Origin: Nocardia brasiliensis ATCC 700358
GTDB taxonomy: Bacteria > Actinomycetota > Actinomycetes > Mycobacteriales > Mycobacteriaceae
Direction of reading: 5' to 3'
DNA length: 64,000 nt
Assembly: GCF_000250675.2 (NCBI RefSeq)
Contig: NC_018681.1
Span: 8,618,001-8,682,000 of the forward strand
Shown here: piece after piece, positions 1 through 7,875 of the stretch
Layout of the letters: every line of letters starts with the position of its first letter
Position numbering within the stretch: the first letter of the stretch is position 1
The notes under the pieces: generated by a model
Database searches by the model: none
Told to the model about the DNA's origin: nothing
What the model saw: only the letters and a program-made list of their open reading frames with translations
Made by a program: the position numbers and the translations under genes

Positions 1-123
1 ATCGATGAACTCCACCAGACCGTGGCCGTGCTGGACTACAAGATCGACGTGTACGAGGGCAAAGCACAGCCCGTGCGCCCGGCCCCGGTCACCGCGCAGG
101 AGAGCGAAGGGATTCGGGTATGA
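1..123 (+). CDS. MerR-family transcriptional regulator, C-terminal fragment
   Basis: Only the last 40 codons are in the window; the 5' part lies upstream. The visible tail ends with a stretch containing LDYKIDVYEG, which resembles the end of the effector-side helix in MerR regulators that control aldo/keto reductase or stress genes. The stop codon overlaps the ATG of the next gene (ATGA), so the regulator and the aldo/keto reductase are translationally coupled and probably share a promoter. The family call rests on a short tail and on context, so another regulator type cannot be excluded. Confidence 0.6.
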   Translation: MDELHQTVAVLDYKIDVYEGKAQPVRPAPVTAQESEGIRV

Positions 124-1136
124 CCGGCAACACGCTGCCCACCACCACGTTGGGCGCCAGTGGGATCGAGGTCGGCGGGCAAGGGCTCGGCTGCATGGGG
201 ATCAGCGCCTTCTACGGCAGCACCGACACTGTGGAGGCGCGGGCGATGCTGGACCACGCGCTCGAGCTCGGCGTCACGCTCTTCGACACGGCGGACGTGT
301 ACGGCGCGGGACGCAACGAGGAATTCCTCAGCGAGTTCGTCCGGCGCAACCGCGAACGAGTGGTACTGGCAACGAAATTCGCGATCTACACCAAACCCGA
401 CGACCCGGCCTTCCGCTGTATCGACAACTCCCCCGCCTATATCCGGCGCGCGGTGGAGGCCAGCCTGCGCCGGCTCGGCATCGACACCATCGACCTCTAC
501 TACATGCATCGCCGCGATCCCGCCGTACCGATCGAGGAGACCGTCGGCGTGCTGGCCGAACTGGTCGCACAAGGCAAGGTCCGGGCGCTGGGCCTGTCCG
601 AGGTGACCGGGCCGGAACTGCGCGCGGCGCACGCCGTGCACCCGATCGCGGCGATCCAGTCCGAATGGTCGGTGTTCTCCCGCGATGTCGAGCGGACGGC
701 GGTGCCCGCCGCGGCGGAGCTGGGCGTCACCTTCGTCCCGTATTCGCCGCTGGGCCGCGGCTTCCTGGCCGGATCGTTCTCCTCCGCACAGGAATTGGCC
801 GACGAGAAAGACTTCCGGCACAGCATGCCCCGATTCAACGGGGACAACGCGGCGCACAACCTCGAGCTGCTGGCCCCGCTGCGCCGGATCGCCGAGGCGC
901 GCGGGGTGACGCTGGCGCAGGTCGCGCTGGCGTGGGTGCACAGCAGGGCGGTGGTGCACGGCGTGCCGGTGGTCCCGATCCCGGGAACCCGCAAGCGGAC
1001 TCGGCTGGCGGAGAACGTGGCCGCCGCTACCCTGGCTTTGCGTGCGGACGAATTGGCCACGCTGGACCCGATCGCCGACCGGGTAGCCGGAAATCGTTAC
1101 GCGGACATGTCTTTCAGTTCCGCGGGCCGGGAATAG
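120..1136 (+). CDS. Aldo/keto reductase
   Basis: A 338-aa NADPH-dependent oxidoreductase of the (beta/alpha)8 aldo/keto reductase superfamily, expected to reduce aldehydes or ketones in the cytoplasm. The catalytic tetrad is complete: Asp56 and Tyr61 in FDTADVYG, Lys86 in LATKF, and His130 in LYYMHRRDP. The C-terminal NADP-binding loop reads VPIPGTRKR. It starts at the ATG that overlaps the stop of the upstream MerR-type gene, and an ABM monooxygenase gene follows 29 nt downstream. The three genes look like one regulator-controlled unit. The substrate cannot be read from the sequence. Confidence 0.92.
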   Translation: MTGNTLPTTTLGASGIEVGGQGLGCMGISAFYGSTDTVEARAMLDHALELGVTLFDTADVYGAGRNEEFLSEFVRRNRERVVLATKFAIYTKPDDPAFRCIDNSPAYIRRAVEASLRRLGIDTIDLYYMHRRDPAVPIEETVGVLAELVAQGKVRALGLSEVTGPELRAAHAVHPIAAIQSEWSVFSRDVERTAVPAAAELGVTFVPYSPLGRGFLAGSFSSAQELADEKDFRHSMPRFNGDNAAHNLELLAPLRRIAEARGVTLAQVALAWVHSRAVVHGVPVVPIPGTRKRTRLAENVAAATLALRADELATLDPIADRVAGNRYADMSFSSAGRE

Positions 1137-1165
1137 CACCAACCACAACAGATCAGGAGTACGAC

Positions 1166-1456
1166 GTGTCCACCCTGACACTCAATGTCCGCTTCACCGC
1201 CAAGCCGGGCCGGGAGGCCGACCTGCGCGCGGTGCTGGAGAACCTGGTCGGGCCGACCGTCGCCGAGCCGGGCTGCGTGCGCTACGAGCTGTACCTGCAT
1301 CCCACCGACCCGGCCAAGGCCGTGCTGCTGGAGGAGTGGGTCGACGCCGACGCGTTGGCGGCGCATTTCGAGACCCCGCACCTGAAGCAGGGCGCGGCCG
1401 CGCTGGACGACATCCTGGTCGAACCGTTCCAGTTGCGGCGGTTCACCGAAATCTAG
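1166..1456 (+). CDS. Antibiotic biosynthesis monooxygenase (ABM) domain protein
   Basis: A 96-aa single-domain ABM/YgiN-type protein, a dimeric alpha+beta barrel fold whose members oxidise quinols or polyketide-like aromatics without a cofactor, or degrade heme. Family marks are the N-terminal strand ending in RFTAKPGRE, the EPGCVRYEL motif, and the LLEEWVDADALAAH helix. The GTG start is chosen because AGGAG lies 7 nt upstream; an earlier start would run into the preceding gene. It probably shares a transcript with the aldo/keto reductase. The substrate is unknown. Confidence 0.85.
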   Translation: MSTLTLNVRFTAKPGREADLRAVLENLVGPTVAEPGCVRYELYLHPTDPAKAVLLEEWVDADALAAHFETPHLKQGAAALDDILVEPFQLRRFTEI

Positions 1457-1472
1457 GCCCACGCCGAACCGG

Positions 1473-1508
1473 CGGCCCGGCGGTACCGATCTCGGTGTCG
1501 CCGGGCCG
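1473..1508. terminator. Inverted repeat, probable bidirectional terminator
   Basis: Perfect 10-bp arms CGGCCCGGCG (1473-1482) and CGCCGGGCCG (1499-1508) lie between the end of the ABM gene and the end of the small minus-strand gene. They are followed on the plus side by a pyrimidine-rich stretch. The convergent position fits transcription termination for both genes. Confidence 0.55.
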
Positions 1509-1523
1509 TTCTCGTCTTCGGGC

Positions 1524-1694
1524 TCAGTGGAAGTGGCGCCCGCCGAGCGACGCGCTGATCACCGCGGGCGGCGTCCAGCCCGCGAGGAGGTTCGCCCGCT
1601 CCTGCGGGGTGAGATCCTGCCGTGCCCAGATGCGGTGCGCGCTACGGCGGCAGGCGGCGACCAGCGTGGGTGCGGTGCGGTTGCGGAACCTCAT
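1524..1694 (-). CDS. Small basic hypothetical protein (56 aa)
   Basis: A 56-residue reading frame on the minus strand that begins ATG and is preceded by GAAGGAGA at good spacing (complement of 1696-1708). The product is arginine-rich at the N terminus (MRFRNRTAP) and contains the short motif LTPQERANLLAGW. No family is recognised. The strong ribosome binding site and the convergent position behind an inverted repeat argue that it is real. It is divergent from the AhpD-acetyltransferase gene about 170 nt away. Confidence 0.55.
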   Translation of the reverse strand: MRFRNRTAPTLVAACRRSAHRIWARQDLTPQERANLLAGWTPPAVISASLGGRHFH

Positions 1695-1861
1695 GACGTT
1701 TCTCCTTCGACGAACTTCCCATTCTTGTGCCGGGCACCGACCCGCGGGAGGTCCGCGCGACGATCTCTACGAGTTCTGTACAGCGCCGTAAATAGGTGCG
1801 GACCCTGGTCCGCTTGAGCGTCACCCCACGGCACGCCCAGCCCCGAAGGGGGCTAGCATCC

Positions 1862-2662
1862 ATGAAGGTGAAGCCCGATGAACCGCATGACCGCGTCTGG
1901 ATCGACAAGCAGACGCCCGGTGTGTATCGCACACTCGTGAAGGTCGCCAACGAAGTGCGCGCCGCGGCCACCGCCGTCGGTCTGGACCGCAAGCTCGTCG
2001 AGCTGATCAACATGCGCGTCTCCCAGCTCAACGGCTGTGCCGTATGCCTGGACGTGCATCAGCGTGCCGCGCTCGCCGCGGGGAATACCGCACAGGAACT
2101 CGCGGTTCTGCCCGCGTGGGACCGCACGGATCTGTATTCACCGCTCGAACGGGCCGTCCTCCGGCTGGCCGAGGTCACCACGACGCTGCCGGACGAGGAC
2201 ACCGTGGACCGGGCGTACGCCACGGCCCGCGAGGTCCTGACCGACGACCAGCTGTCCGTCGTCATCTGGACGGCCACCACGATCGGCGCGTTCAATCGCG
2301 TGTCGATCCTCAGCAAGCACCCGGTACGCGCATCGAAGGAGAAGTCGACCATGACCACCGCCACTCCCGAAGCCAAGGTTGTCCGCAACGACGAGAAGCA
2401 CCGCTACGAGGTGACCTACGGCGGCGAGCTCGCCGGGTTCGCCGAGTACGAGGAGCGCGGCGACGAAACGGTGTTCACCCACACCGAGATCGACGGCGCG
2501 TTCTCCGGTAAGGGGCTCGGCAGCGTCCTGGCGAAGCACGCCATCGAGGACACCGTCGAGCGGAAGCGGACGATCCGGCCGCTGTGCCCGTTCATCAAGG
2601 CCTACCTGGACAAGCACCCGCAGTACGACGCGCATGTCGTCGGCAAAGGGATCACCCAGTGA
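1862..2662 (+). CDS. AhpD/carboxymuconolactone decarboxylase-like domain fused in frame to a GNAT-like N-acetyltransferase
   Basis: One open frame of 266 aa holds two domains normally met as separate proteins. Residues 1-155 are an AhpD-like alkylhydroperoxidase domain with the redox motif CAVC followed by LDVH, the CxxC...H signature for peroxide reduction. Residues 164-266 are a small YjdJ-type GNAT domain with the acetyl-CoA loop GKGLGSVLAK and the end motif CPFIKAYLDKHP. At the junction the DNA carries AAGGAG followed by an ATG at 2351, so the second domain could also be translated on its own. Start chosen at the ATG preceded by GAAGGGGG. Whether a fusion protein, two proteins or both are made is open. 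Confidence 0.85.
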   Translation: MKVKPDEPHDRVWIDKQTPGVYRTLVKVANEVRAAATAVGLDRKLVELINMRVSQLNGCAVCLDVHQRAALAAGNTAQELAVLPAWDRTDLYSPLERAVLRLAEVTTTLPDEDTVDRAYATAREVLTDDQLSVVIWTATTIGAFNRVSILSKHPVRASKEKSTMTTATPEAKVVRNDEKHRYEVTYGGELAGFAEYEERGDETVFTHTEIDGAFSGKGLGSVLAKHAIEDTVERKRTIRPLCPFIKAYLDKHPQYDAHVVGKGITQ

Positions 2663-2711
2663 GTAAGTGGCACGCACGAACGGCGGAGCCGAGCGCCGGC
2701 GAGGCGCGGCC

Positions 2712-3701
2712 GTGAGCGACCTGGAAGCCCATCCCGAGGAGGCGCTGTGCGAACCGGAGCCCGGCCCGGGCCCGGTCGCGGAACTCTATCCGGCTCGCGA
2801 GGTGCCGCTCGGCGGCGTGCGTGGCGTGTTCGTGGAACGCGTACTGCCGCAACGGGATCTGCCGACCGTGGGCGCGTGGTGTTTTCTCGATCATTTCGGC
2901 TCGCCCACGGTCACCACGACGGGCGCCTCCCCGGATATCGATCCGCACCCGCACATCGGCCTGCAAACGGTGACCTGGCCGTTCGACGGTCGGATCCGGC
3001 ACCGCGACTCGGTGGGTTCCGATGTCGAGATCGAACCGGGGCAGCTGAATCTGATGACCTCGGGGCGCGGCATCGCGCACTCCGAGTACGGTGTCGCGGG
3101 CGCGCACACCGGGCACGGCCTCCAGTTGTGGATCGCCCTGCCCGGCAACCGAACCGGCATCGCCCCGCATTTCGAGCAGCATCGCGCGCTGCCGATCTAT
3201 CGGGCGGACGGCATCGCGGCGGTGGTGCTGATCGGCGCGCTGGCCGGGCTCACTTCACCGGCGACCGCGTACACGCCGATCGTCGGCGCGGATGTCCGGC
3301 TGGCCGCGGGCGCCGAGGTCACCCTCCCCGTCGAGCCCACCTTCGAGCACGCGGTGCTGGTGATCGAAGGCGAGGTGACGATCGACGGCACCCCGTTGAC
3401 GGCGGGACCACTGCTGTATCTCGGCACCGAACGGACCGAACTGACGCTGTCCAGCACGACGGGCGCCCATTTCGCGCTGATCGGCGGCGAACCGTTCGGC
3501 GAGGAACTGGTGATGTGGTGGAACTTCGTCGCGCGCAGTCATGACGAGATCGTCGCCGCCCGAAACGATTGGGAGAACCACGATCTCGCGCGGTTCGCCG
3601 ATATCGCCGGCCACCCACCGGACCAGCGCATTCCGGCACCGCCGCTGCCCGCGCTGCATTTGAGGCCACGCAAGCGCCGGATCGGGCCGGCCCGCGACTG
3701 A
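2712..3701 (+). CDS. Pirin family protein
   Basis: A 329-aa bicupin of the pirin family, Fe(II)-binding proteins some of which have quercetinase activity or act as redox-sensing cofactors. The N-terminal cupin shows the metal-site pattern HPHIGLQTVTW and the motif SGRGIAHSEY; the C-terminal pirin domain covers about residues 180-290 and includes LIGGEPFGE. The GTG at 2712 is used; a further in-frame GTG at 2667 would add 15 basic residues without family match. It follows the AhpD-GNAT gene by about 50 nt and may be cotranscribed. The C-terminal extension (LHLRPRKRR) is basic. Confidence 0.87.
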   Translation: MSDLEAHPEEALCEPEPGPGPVAELYPAREVPLGGVRGVFVERVLPQRDLPTVGAWCFLDHFGSPTVTTTGASPDIDPHPHIGLQTVTWPFDGRIRHRDSVGSDVEIEPGQLNLMTSGRGIAHSEYGVAGAHTGHGLQLWIALPGNRTGIAPHFEQHRALPIYRADGIAAVVLIGALAGLTSPATAYTPIVGADVRLAAGAEVTLPVEPTFEHAVLVIEGEVTIDGTPLTAGPLLYLGTERTELTLSSTTGAHFALIGGEPFGEELVMWWNFVARSHDEIVAARNDWENHDLARFADIAGHPPDQRIPAPPLPALHLRPRKRRIGPARD

Positions 3702-3720
3702 TTCCGGCGCGGGCACCGGG

Positions 3721-4092
3721 TCACGGTGCGGCGGTGAAGAATTCGTAGCTGTGGCCGTCCGGGGCGCGCACGTAGACGCCCCGGCCGCCTGCGAGCTGGT
3801 TGATCGCTCGATCCCAGCCGTGCTCGACGCCGGATCCGAAGTCGACCTCGGGCTGCCGCGCGAGCCGCCGCAGCAGCGCGTCGAAGGTGTCGGCGTCGAC
3901 CAGGAAACCGTAGTGGCCGGGCACGACGGTGACGCGGTCGTCGAAATCGAGAGTGAGGTCGTCATTGACCCGCACCGGCGCGAAAGGGCCGATCTGCCCG
4001 CCCACCGCCAGACCGAGGAGATCGGCGAAAAACGTTGCGGCGGCATGCCGGTCGGCCGCGGGAACGATCGTGTGATTCAGGACTATGGTCAC
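3721..4092 (-). CDS. VOC family (glyoxalase/bleomycin resistance-like) protein
   Basis: A 123-aa vicinal oxygen chelate protein. It opens VTIVLNHTIVPA and ends with the typical RAPDGHSYEFFT strand, where the Glu is the usual metal ligand; His7 at the N terminus is the likely partner ligand. The GTG start is set by GGAGG 8 nt upstream; a longer frame would read through the operator region. It is transcribed divergently from the MarR gene, and both promoters share two near-palindromic repeats, so it is the probable target of that repressor. Detoxification of an electrophile or an antibiotic is a fair guess; the substrate is unknown. Confidence 0.85.
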   Translation of the reverse strand: MTIVLNHTIVPAADRHAAATFFADLLGLAVGGQIGPFAPVRVNDDLTLDFDDRVTVVPGHYGFLVDADTFDALLRRLARQPEVDFGSGVEHGWDRAINQLAGGRGVYVRAPDGHSYEFFTAAP

Positions 4093-4109
4093 GGCTACCT
4101 CCGAGAAGT

Positions 4110-4167
4110 ATGCGATACGCATACGAATGTACATGCGATACGCATACGATTGCTAGCTACGAGCTAG
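4110..4167. promoter_or_regulatory. Tandem operator for the divergent MarR/VOC genes
   Basis: The 17-mer ATGCGATACGCATACGA occurs twice without change, at 4110-4126 and 4133-4149, 23 bp apart. Each copy is part of a near-palindrome GTATGCG-N3-CGCATAC. A third dyad, CTAGCT-ACG-AGCTAG, lies at 4153-4167, ten bases before the MarR start codon. The arrangement fits cooperative MarR dimer binding that shuts off both genes. Confidence 0.75.
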
Positions 4168-4176
4168 GCTGGGGAC

Positions 4177-4647
4177 ATGAGCAGGAGGGCGATCGAACGC
4201 ACCGGAAGCACCACCGACGGCGGGCCCGCACTGTTCCGGCTGGTGCGATTCTGGTCCCGGCGCTGGATCAACCGGACCTCGGCGGACCTGCCCGACGAAT
4301 TGCGCAGCGCCCAGCATGTACAAGTGGTCGAAGCGGTCGCGGCGACCGTCGAACAGGGCGGCGAGGCCACCATCGGCACCGTGGCACATCAACTCGGCCT
4401 TGACCATTCGGGCGCGAGCCGGATGGTGCGCGATGCCACCGCGGCGGGCTACCTCTCCCGCACCGCCGCCGCGCACGACCGCCGCAAAACCTCCCTCGCG
4501 CTGACCGGCGACGGCGAGCAGTTGCTGACCGAAGCCCATACCTGGCAACGCCAGGTCTTCGCCGACCTCACCGCGGACTGGGACGACGCCGACCGCAAGC
4601 GATTCGCCGGCTATCTGCGCAGGCTCAGCGAGCAGTTGCCGCGCTGA
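4177..4647 (+). CDS. MarR family transcriptional regulator
   Basis: A 156-aa winged-helix repressor. Helix-turn-helix residues run from about 63 to 90 (TIGTVAHQLGLDHSGASRMV) and the wing contains AAAHDRRKTSLALT, the DxR signature of MarR proteins. The start ATG directly follows the operator cluster and a GGGG stretch. It is divergent from the VOC gene at 3721-4092 and almost certainly autoregulated through the repeats between them. The ligand is unknown. Confidence 0.9.
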   Translation: MSRRAIERTGSTTDGGPALFRLVRFWSRRWINRTSADLPDELRSAQHVQVVEAVAATVEQGGEATIGTVAHQLGLDHSGASRMVRDATAAGYLSRTAAAHDRRKTSLALTGDGEQLLTEAHTWQRQVFADLTADWDDADRKRFAGYLRRLSEQLPR

Positions 4648-4747
4648 ACCGAGTTGCGTTGCGCTCGTGGCTCTTCAGCTCCGGGACCGCAGCGGGTATC
4701 GTGCCCGATCGAACACCGCGCAGGGGGCAGCGCCAGGAAAGAGCACG

Positions 4748-5377
4748 ATGAGCATCTCCAAAATCGCCGCGACGACACTGTCGGCCATGGTGGCCGCCGT
4801 CATCACCGCGGGCACCGTCCACGCCAGTCCCGCCGACACACTCGACGGACCGCTCGATGTGCGCGGCACCTTCCATGACATCGCCTACCAGGTCGCGGCT
4901 TCCGCGGACCGGCGGGCCGCGGTCACGACCATCGCGGACGGCCGTTTCGACGTGATCCGCGACGGACGGGTGGTCACACTCAGCGATCGCGACGGCACTA
5001 TCGTTGCCGCACTGCCGATGGCGCTGCGCGTCGGCGACCGGCGGGTCGAACTGCGGCCGGTGGTCGAAGACGCCGGACACCGCCTCGTGATCGACCCGGT
5101 CGGCCTGTCGGACGTGCCGCTGCGCGATGTCAGCGCCCAGGAACGGTTCTTCGCCGAGGTCGAGAAGAACATGCCGATCGTGTTGGCGGGTGCGGGAATC
5201 GGCGCCGCGGTCGGCTTCGTACTCGGCTTCCCGCTCGGCCTCTTCGTGCTCGACTTCATCACGGTGCCGATCACGACGGTGCTCGGCGCCGCGATCGGCG
5301 CGGCGGCGGGCCTGGCCATGGCAGGCGGCCAGCCCGCGATCGACGCGGCCATGGATTACGTCTCCGGCGCACCCTGA
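4748..5377 (+). CDS. Secreted or surface protein with C-terminal glycine-zipper membrane segments
   Basis: A 209-aa protein with a Sec signal peptide (residues 1-27, cleavage near VHA-SP), a beta-rich middle of about 110 residues, and a C-terminal pair of glycine/alanine-rich hydrophobic segments starting near residue 140 (AGAGIGAAVGFVLGFPLG and GAAIGAAAGLAMAGG). I recall this signal-domain-glycine-zipper layout as common among uncharacterised proteins of Nocardia and Rhodococcus, but I cannot name the family with certainty. Start chosen at the ATG with CAGGAAAG upstream. The neighbours give no functional hint. Confidence 0.7.
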   Translation: MSISKIAATTLSAMVAAVITAGTVHASPADTLDGPLDVRGTFHDIAYQVAASADRRAAVTTIADGRFDVIRDGRVVTLSDRDGTIVAALPMALRVGDRRVELRPVVEDAGHRLVIDPVGLSDVPLRDVSAQERFFAEVEKNMPIVLAGAGIGAAVGFVLGFPLGLFVLDFITVPITTVLGAAIGAAAGLAMAGGQPAIDAAMDYVSGAP

Positions 5378-5393
5378 ACCACCGCGAGCGCCG

Positions 5394-6251
5394 TCAGAGC
5401 GCGGTATCCGGAAGCTCGGAAAGTTGCTGGGTGCCGATGACCCGCAGCAGGTCCAGTTTGTCGGCGGCGTCGGTACCGGGACGCGGCAGGTAGACCAGGA
5501 GCCGTTGCGCGGCATTGGGCGTGAGCAGTGTTTCGCAGACCGTTTCGATCAGACCCACCTGCGGATGCAGGATGCGCTTGGTATCCGAAAGACGGACCGC
5601 GACTTCGTGTTCGTCCCACAACCGATCGAATTGTGTACTCGCCGAGCGTAAGACGGCGATGAACTCGGCGACATCGGCGTCGCCCGCTCGGCGGGCGGCG
5701 GTCGCGCGCAGATCGGCGACATGCTTGCGACTCAATCGATCCCAGTCCTGCTCCGGGAACACAGCGCGCGAGTCCGGATCGGTGAACCAGCGGTAGGCGT
5801 AGTACCGATCCCACCCCTTGCGCGTGCCGTGATCGCCGACCAGCAGGGTGTGCATCCGGTTCTGCACCAGCACCTCACCGAGATCGGTCACCACTGTCGC
5901 GGCCGTGTCGTCCAGTTTCGCCAGCAGATGCATCAGCCCGGGACCGACATGCCTGTCGTTCTGCTCGCGCGACGGCGCGGCGTGACCGCACAGGTGGTAG
6001 AGGTGGTCGCGTTCGTCGCTGCTGAAGCGCAGAGCGCGCGCCAGCGCCGCCAGCACCTGCGTGGACGGCCGCGGCCCCCGCGCTTGCTCCAACCGGGTGT
6101 AGTAGTCCGTGGACATGCCGGCCAGCAGTGCTACCTCGTCCCGGCGCAGGCCGGGTGTGCGCCGCCGGACACCGGGTGGCAAACCCACCTCCGCGGGCGT
6201 CAGCTGCTCACGGCGGCGGCGCAGGAAGTCGGCGAGCTCGGTGCGGTCCAT
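5394..6251 (-). CDS. XRE-type helix-turn-helix regulator with MmyB-like ligand domain
   Basis: A 285-aa regulator. Residues 1-90 form a lambda-repressor-type HTH with the group signature TPGLRRDEVALLAGMSTDYY followed by RLEQARG. The remainder is an MmyB-like sensor domain with AYRWFTDPDSR and the ending LRVIGTQQLSELP, a class thought to bind fatty acid or a related ligand. The ATG at 6251 matches the family N terminus (MDRTELADFLRRRRE). It is divergent from the aldo/keto reductase at 6352, and in this family the regulator commonly controls the adjacent oxidoreductase. Confidence 0.9.
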   Translation of the reverse strand: MDRTELADFLRRRREQLTPAEVGLPPGVRRRTPGLRRDEVALLAGMSTDYYTRLEQARGPRPSTQVLAALARALRFSSDERDHLYHLCGHAAPSREQNDRHVGPGLMHLLAKLDDTAATVVTDLGEVLVQNRMHTLLVGDHGTRKGWDRYYAYRWFTDPDSRAVFPEQDWDRLSRKHVADLRATAARRAGDADVAEFIAVLRSASTQFDRLWDEHEVAVRLSDTKRILHPQVGLIETVCETLLTPNAAQRLLVYLPRPGTDAADKLDLLRVIGTQQLSELPDTAL

Positions 6252-6351
6252 GCCACCACTGTCCCCCGAAACAGCCCGCCCAACCAGGGATCGGCAATCC
6301 CCCGATCGCCCGTCTCTGTTGCGCGACGAGCGACAGGTCCAGGCTGGTGCT

Positions 6352-7362
6352 ATGACGACATCGACGATTCCCACAGTTCAGCTCGGTAAGGCCGGTCCCA
6401 CCGTCAGCCGGATCGGGCTCGGCGCGATGGGCATGTCCGGTATGTACGGCGCCGCCGACGACGCCGAGTCCACCGCCACCATCCACGCCGCGCTCGATGC
6501 GGGGGCGAACCTGATCGACACCGGCGACTTCTACGGCGCGGGCCACAACGAGCTACTGATCGGCAAGGCCATCGCGGCGCGGCCGCGCGAGGACATCGTG
6601 CTCAGCGTGAAGTTCGGCGGGCTGCGCGGACCGGGCGGCACCTGGGGCGGGGTGGACACCCGGCCCGCAGCCCTGCGCAACTTCCTGACCTACAGTCTGC
6701 AGCGACTCGGCGTCGACTACGTCGACATCTATCGTCCCGCGCGCCTGGATCCGAACGTGCCGATCGAGGACACGGTCGGCGCGATCGGCGAACTCATCGA
6801 GGCCGGATATGTCCGGCAGGTGGGACTGTCCGAGGTCGGCGCGGACACCATCCGCCGGGCCGCCGCCGTACACCCGATCGCCGACCTGCAAATCGAGTAC
6901 TCACTGATCTCGCGGGGCATCGAAGCCGAGATCCTGCCGGTCTGCCGGGAACTGGGCATCGGCGTGACCGCCTACGGTGTGCTGTCGCGCGGGCTGCTGA
7001 GCAACTCGGTACAGGCCGGAACCACCTTCGCAGCCAACGATTTCCGAGCGCACAGCCCGCGGTTCCAGGGCGAAAACCTGGACCGGAACCTGGAACTGGT
7101 GGCCGCGCTCGCCGAGATCGCCGCGGCCAAGGGGGTTTCGGTGGCTCAGCTGGCCATCGCCTGGGTGCTGACCCGCGGCGCGGACATCGTGCCGATCATC
7201 GGCGCCCGGCGTCGCGAACGCTGGACCGAGGCCGGCGGCGCGCTCGAGATCTCGCTCACCGCGGACGAACTGGCCACCATCGAGGCCGCCGTGCCCGTCG
7301 ATCGAATCGCGGGCACACGTTACGCGTCGGAACAGATGGCCATGCTGGACAGTGAGCGGTAA
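6352..7362 (+). CDS. Aldo/keto reductase with substituted catalytic histidine
   Basis: A 336-aa member of the aldo/keto reductase superfamily. Asp56 and Tyr61 (IDTGDFYGAG) and Lys87 (LSVKFG) of the tetrad are present, but the position of the catalytic His reads IYRPARLDP, so Ala130 aligns with His130 of the reductase at 120-1136. I recall this RPARLDP form from a subgroup, so it is more likely a subfamily trait than damage. It lies 100 nt from the divergent XRE regulator, its likely controller. The ATG at 6352 begins MTTSTIPTVQLG. Confidence 0.9.
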   Translation: MTTSTIPTVQLGKAGPTVSRIGLGAMGMSGMYGAADDAESTATIHAALDAGANLIDTGDFYGAGHNELLIGKAIAARPREDIVLSVKFGGLRGPGGTWGGVDTRPAALRNFLTYSLQRLGVDYVDIYRPARLDPNVPIEDTVGAIGELIEAGYVRQVGLSEVGADTIRRAAAVHPIADLQIEYSLISRGIEAEILPVCRELGIGVTAYGVLSRGLLSNSVQAGTTFAANDFRAHSPRFQGENLDRNLELVAALAEIAAAKGVSVAQLAIAWVLTRGADIVPIIGARRRERWTEAGGALEISLTADELATIEAAVPVDRIAGTRYASEQMAMLDSER

Positions 7363-7379
7363 GTGAGCCCCGCCGCGGA

Positions 7380-7850
7380 CTACTGGCGGCGCGGCCGGAT
7401 CACCGCGGTGAATGCCGCTGTGGCGACGGACTTTCCGGAGGTGTCGGTGATGTTCACCGGCACCTCCAGCTCGATCGCCACCTTGGCGGCGATATCCGCG
7501 CGCACCCGCTGCAAGGTGTCGCCGGAGACTTCGGAGGTGGCAAGAAACGGTCCCGCGTCGCCCTTGGCGCGGGCCCGGTATTCGATCCGCCCGTCCCTGG
7601 CCACGATGAAGGTCTCGCCCATCAGGTCGACGATCCCGGACACCGACGCACCCATCGCCGCGGTCTCGGCCAGCCCGAACAGCACCGCGGCGTGCAAGTC
7701 GCCGTTGTGGTTCAGATGTTCCGCGCGCGGCGCCATGCGCACCACGTTGCGACCGGCATCGAACTCGACGCCTTCGATCCCGGTGAACTGGATGAACCCC
7801 AGCTTCTGGAATCCCGCCATCACCAACTCCCCCATGGCCGCGCCGTCCAT
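7380..7850 (-). CDS. Hotdog-fold thioesterase (DUF4442/YiiD-like)
   Basis: A 156-aa hotdog-fold protein probably acting on acyl-CoA or another acyl thioester in the cytoplasm. The central motif MAPRAEHLNHNGDLHAAVLFGLAET, read in parts, has the Asn/His-then-hydrophobic-helix pattern of the DUF4442 and PaaI groups. The start ATG gives MDGAAMGELV. A 14-bp sequence matching the KstR consensus lies 26 bp upstream of the start, which would place the gene in a sterol-responsive regulon. It converges with the aldo/keto reductase, whose end is 17 bp away. Confidence 0.82.
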   Translation of the reverse strand: MDGAAMGELVMAGFQKLGFIQFTGIEGVEFDAGRNVVRMAPRAEHLNHNGDLHAAVLFGLAETAAMGASVSGIVDLMGETFIVARDGRIEYRARAKGDAGPFLATSEVSGDTLQRVRADIAAKVAIELEVPVNITDTSGKSVATAAFTAVIRPRRQ

Positions 7851-7875
7851 CGCATCTCCCGCCGAACTCCAGAAC

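Noticed and set aside
2667..2711. Longer start for the pirin gene
   Set aside because: The 15 extra residues are Arg/Gly-rich and do not fit the family N terminus; the ribosome binding site is no better.
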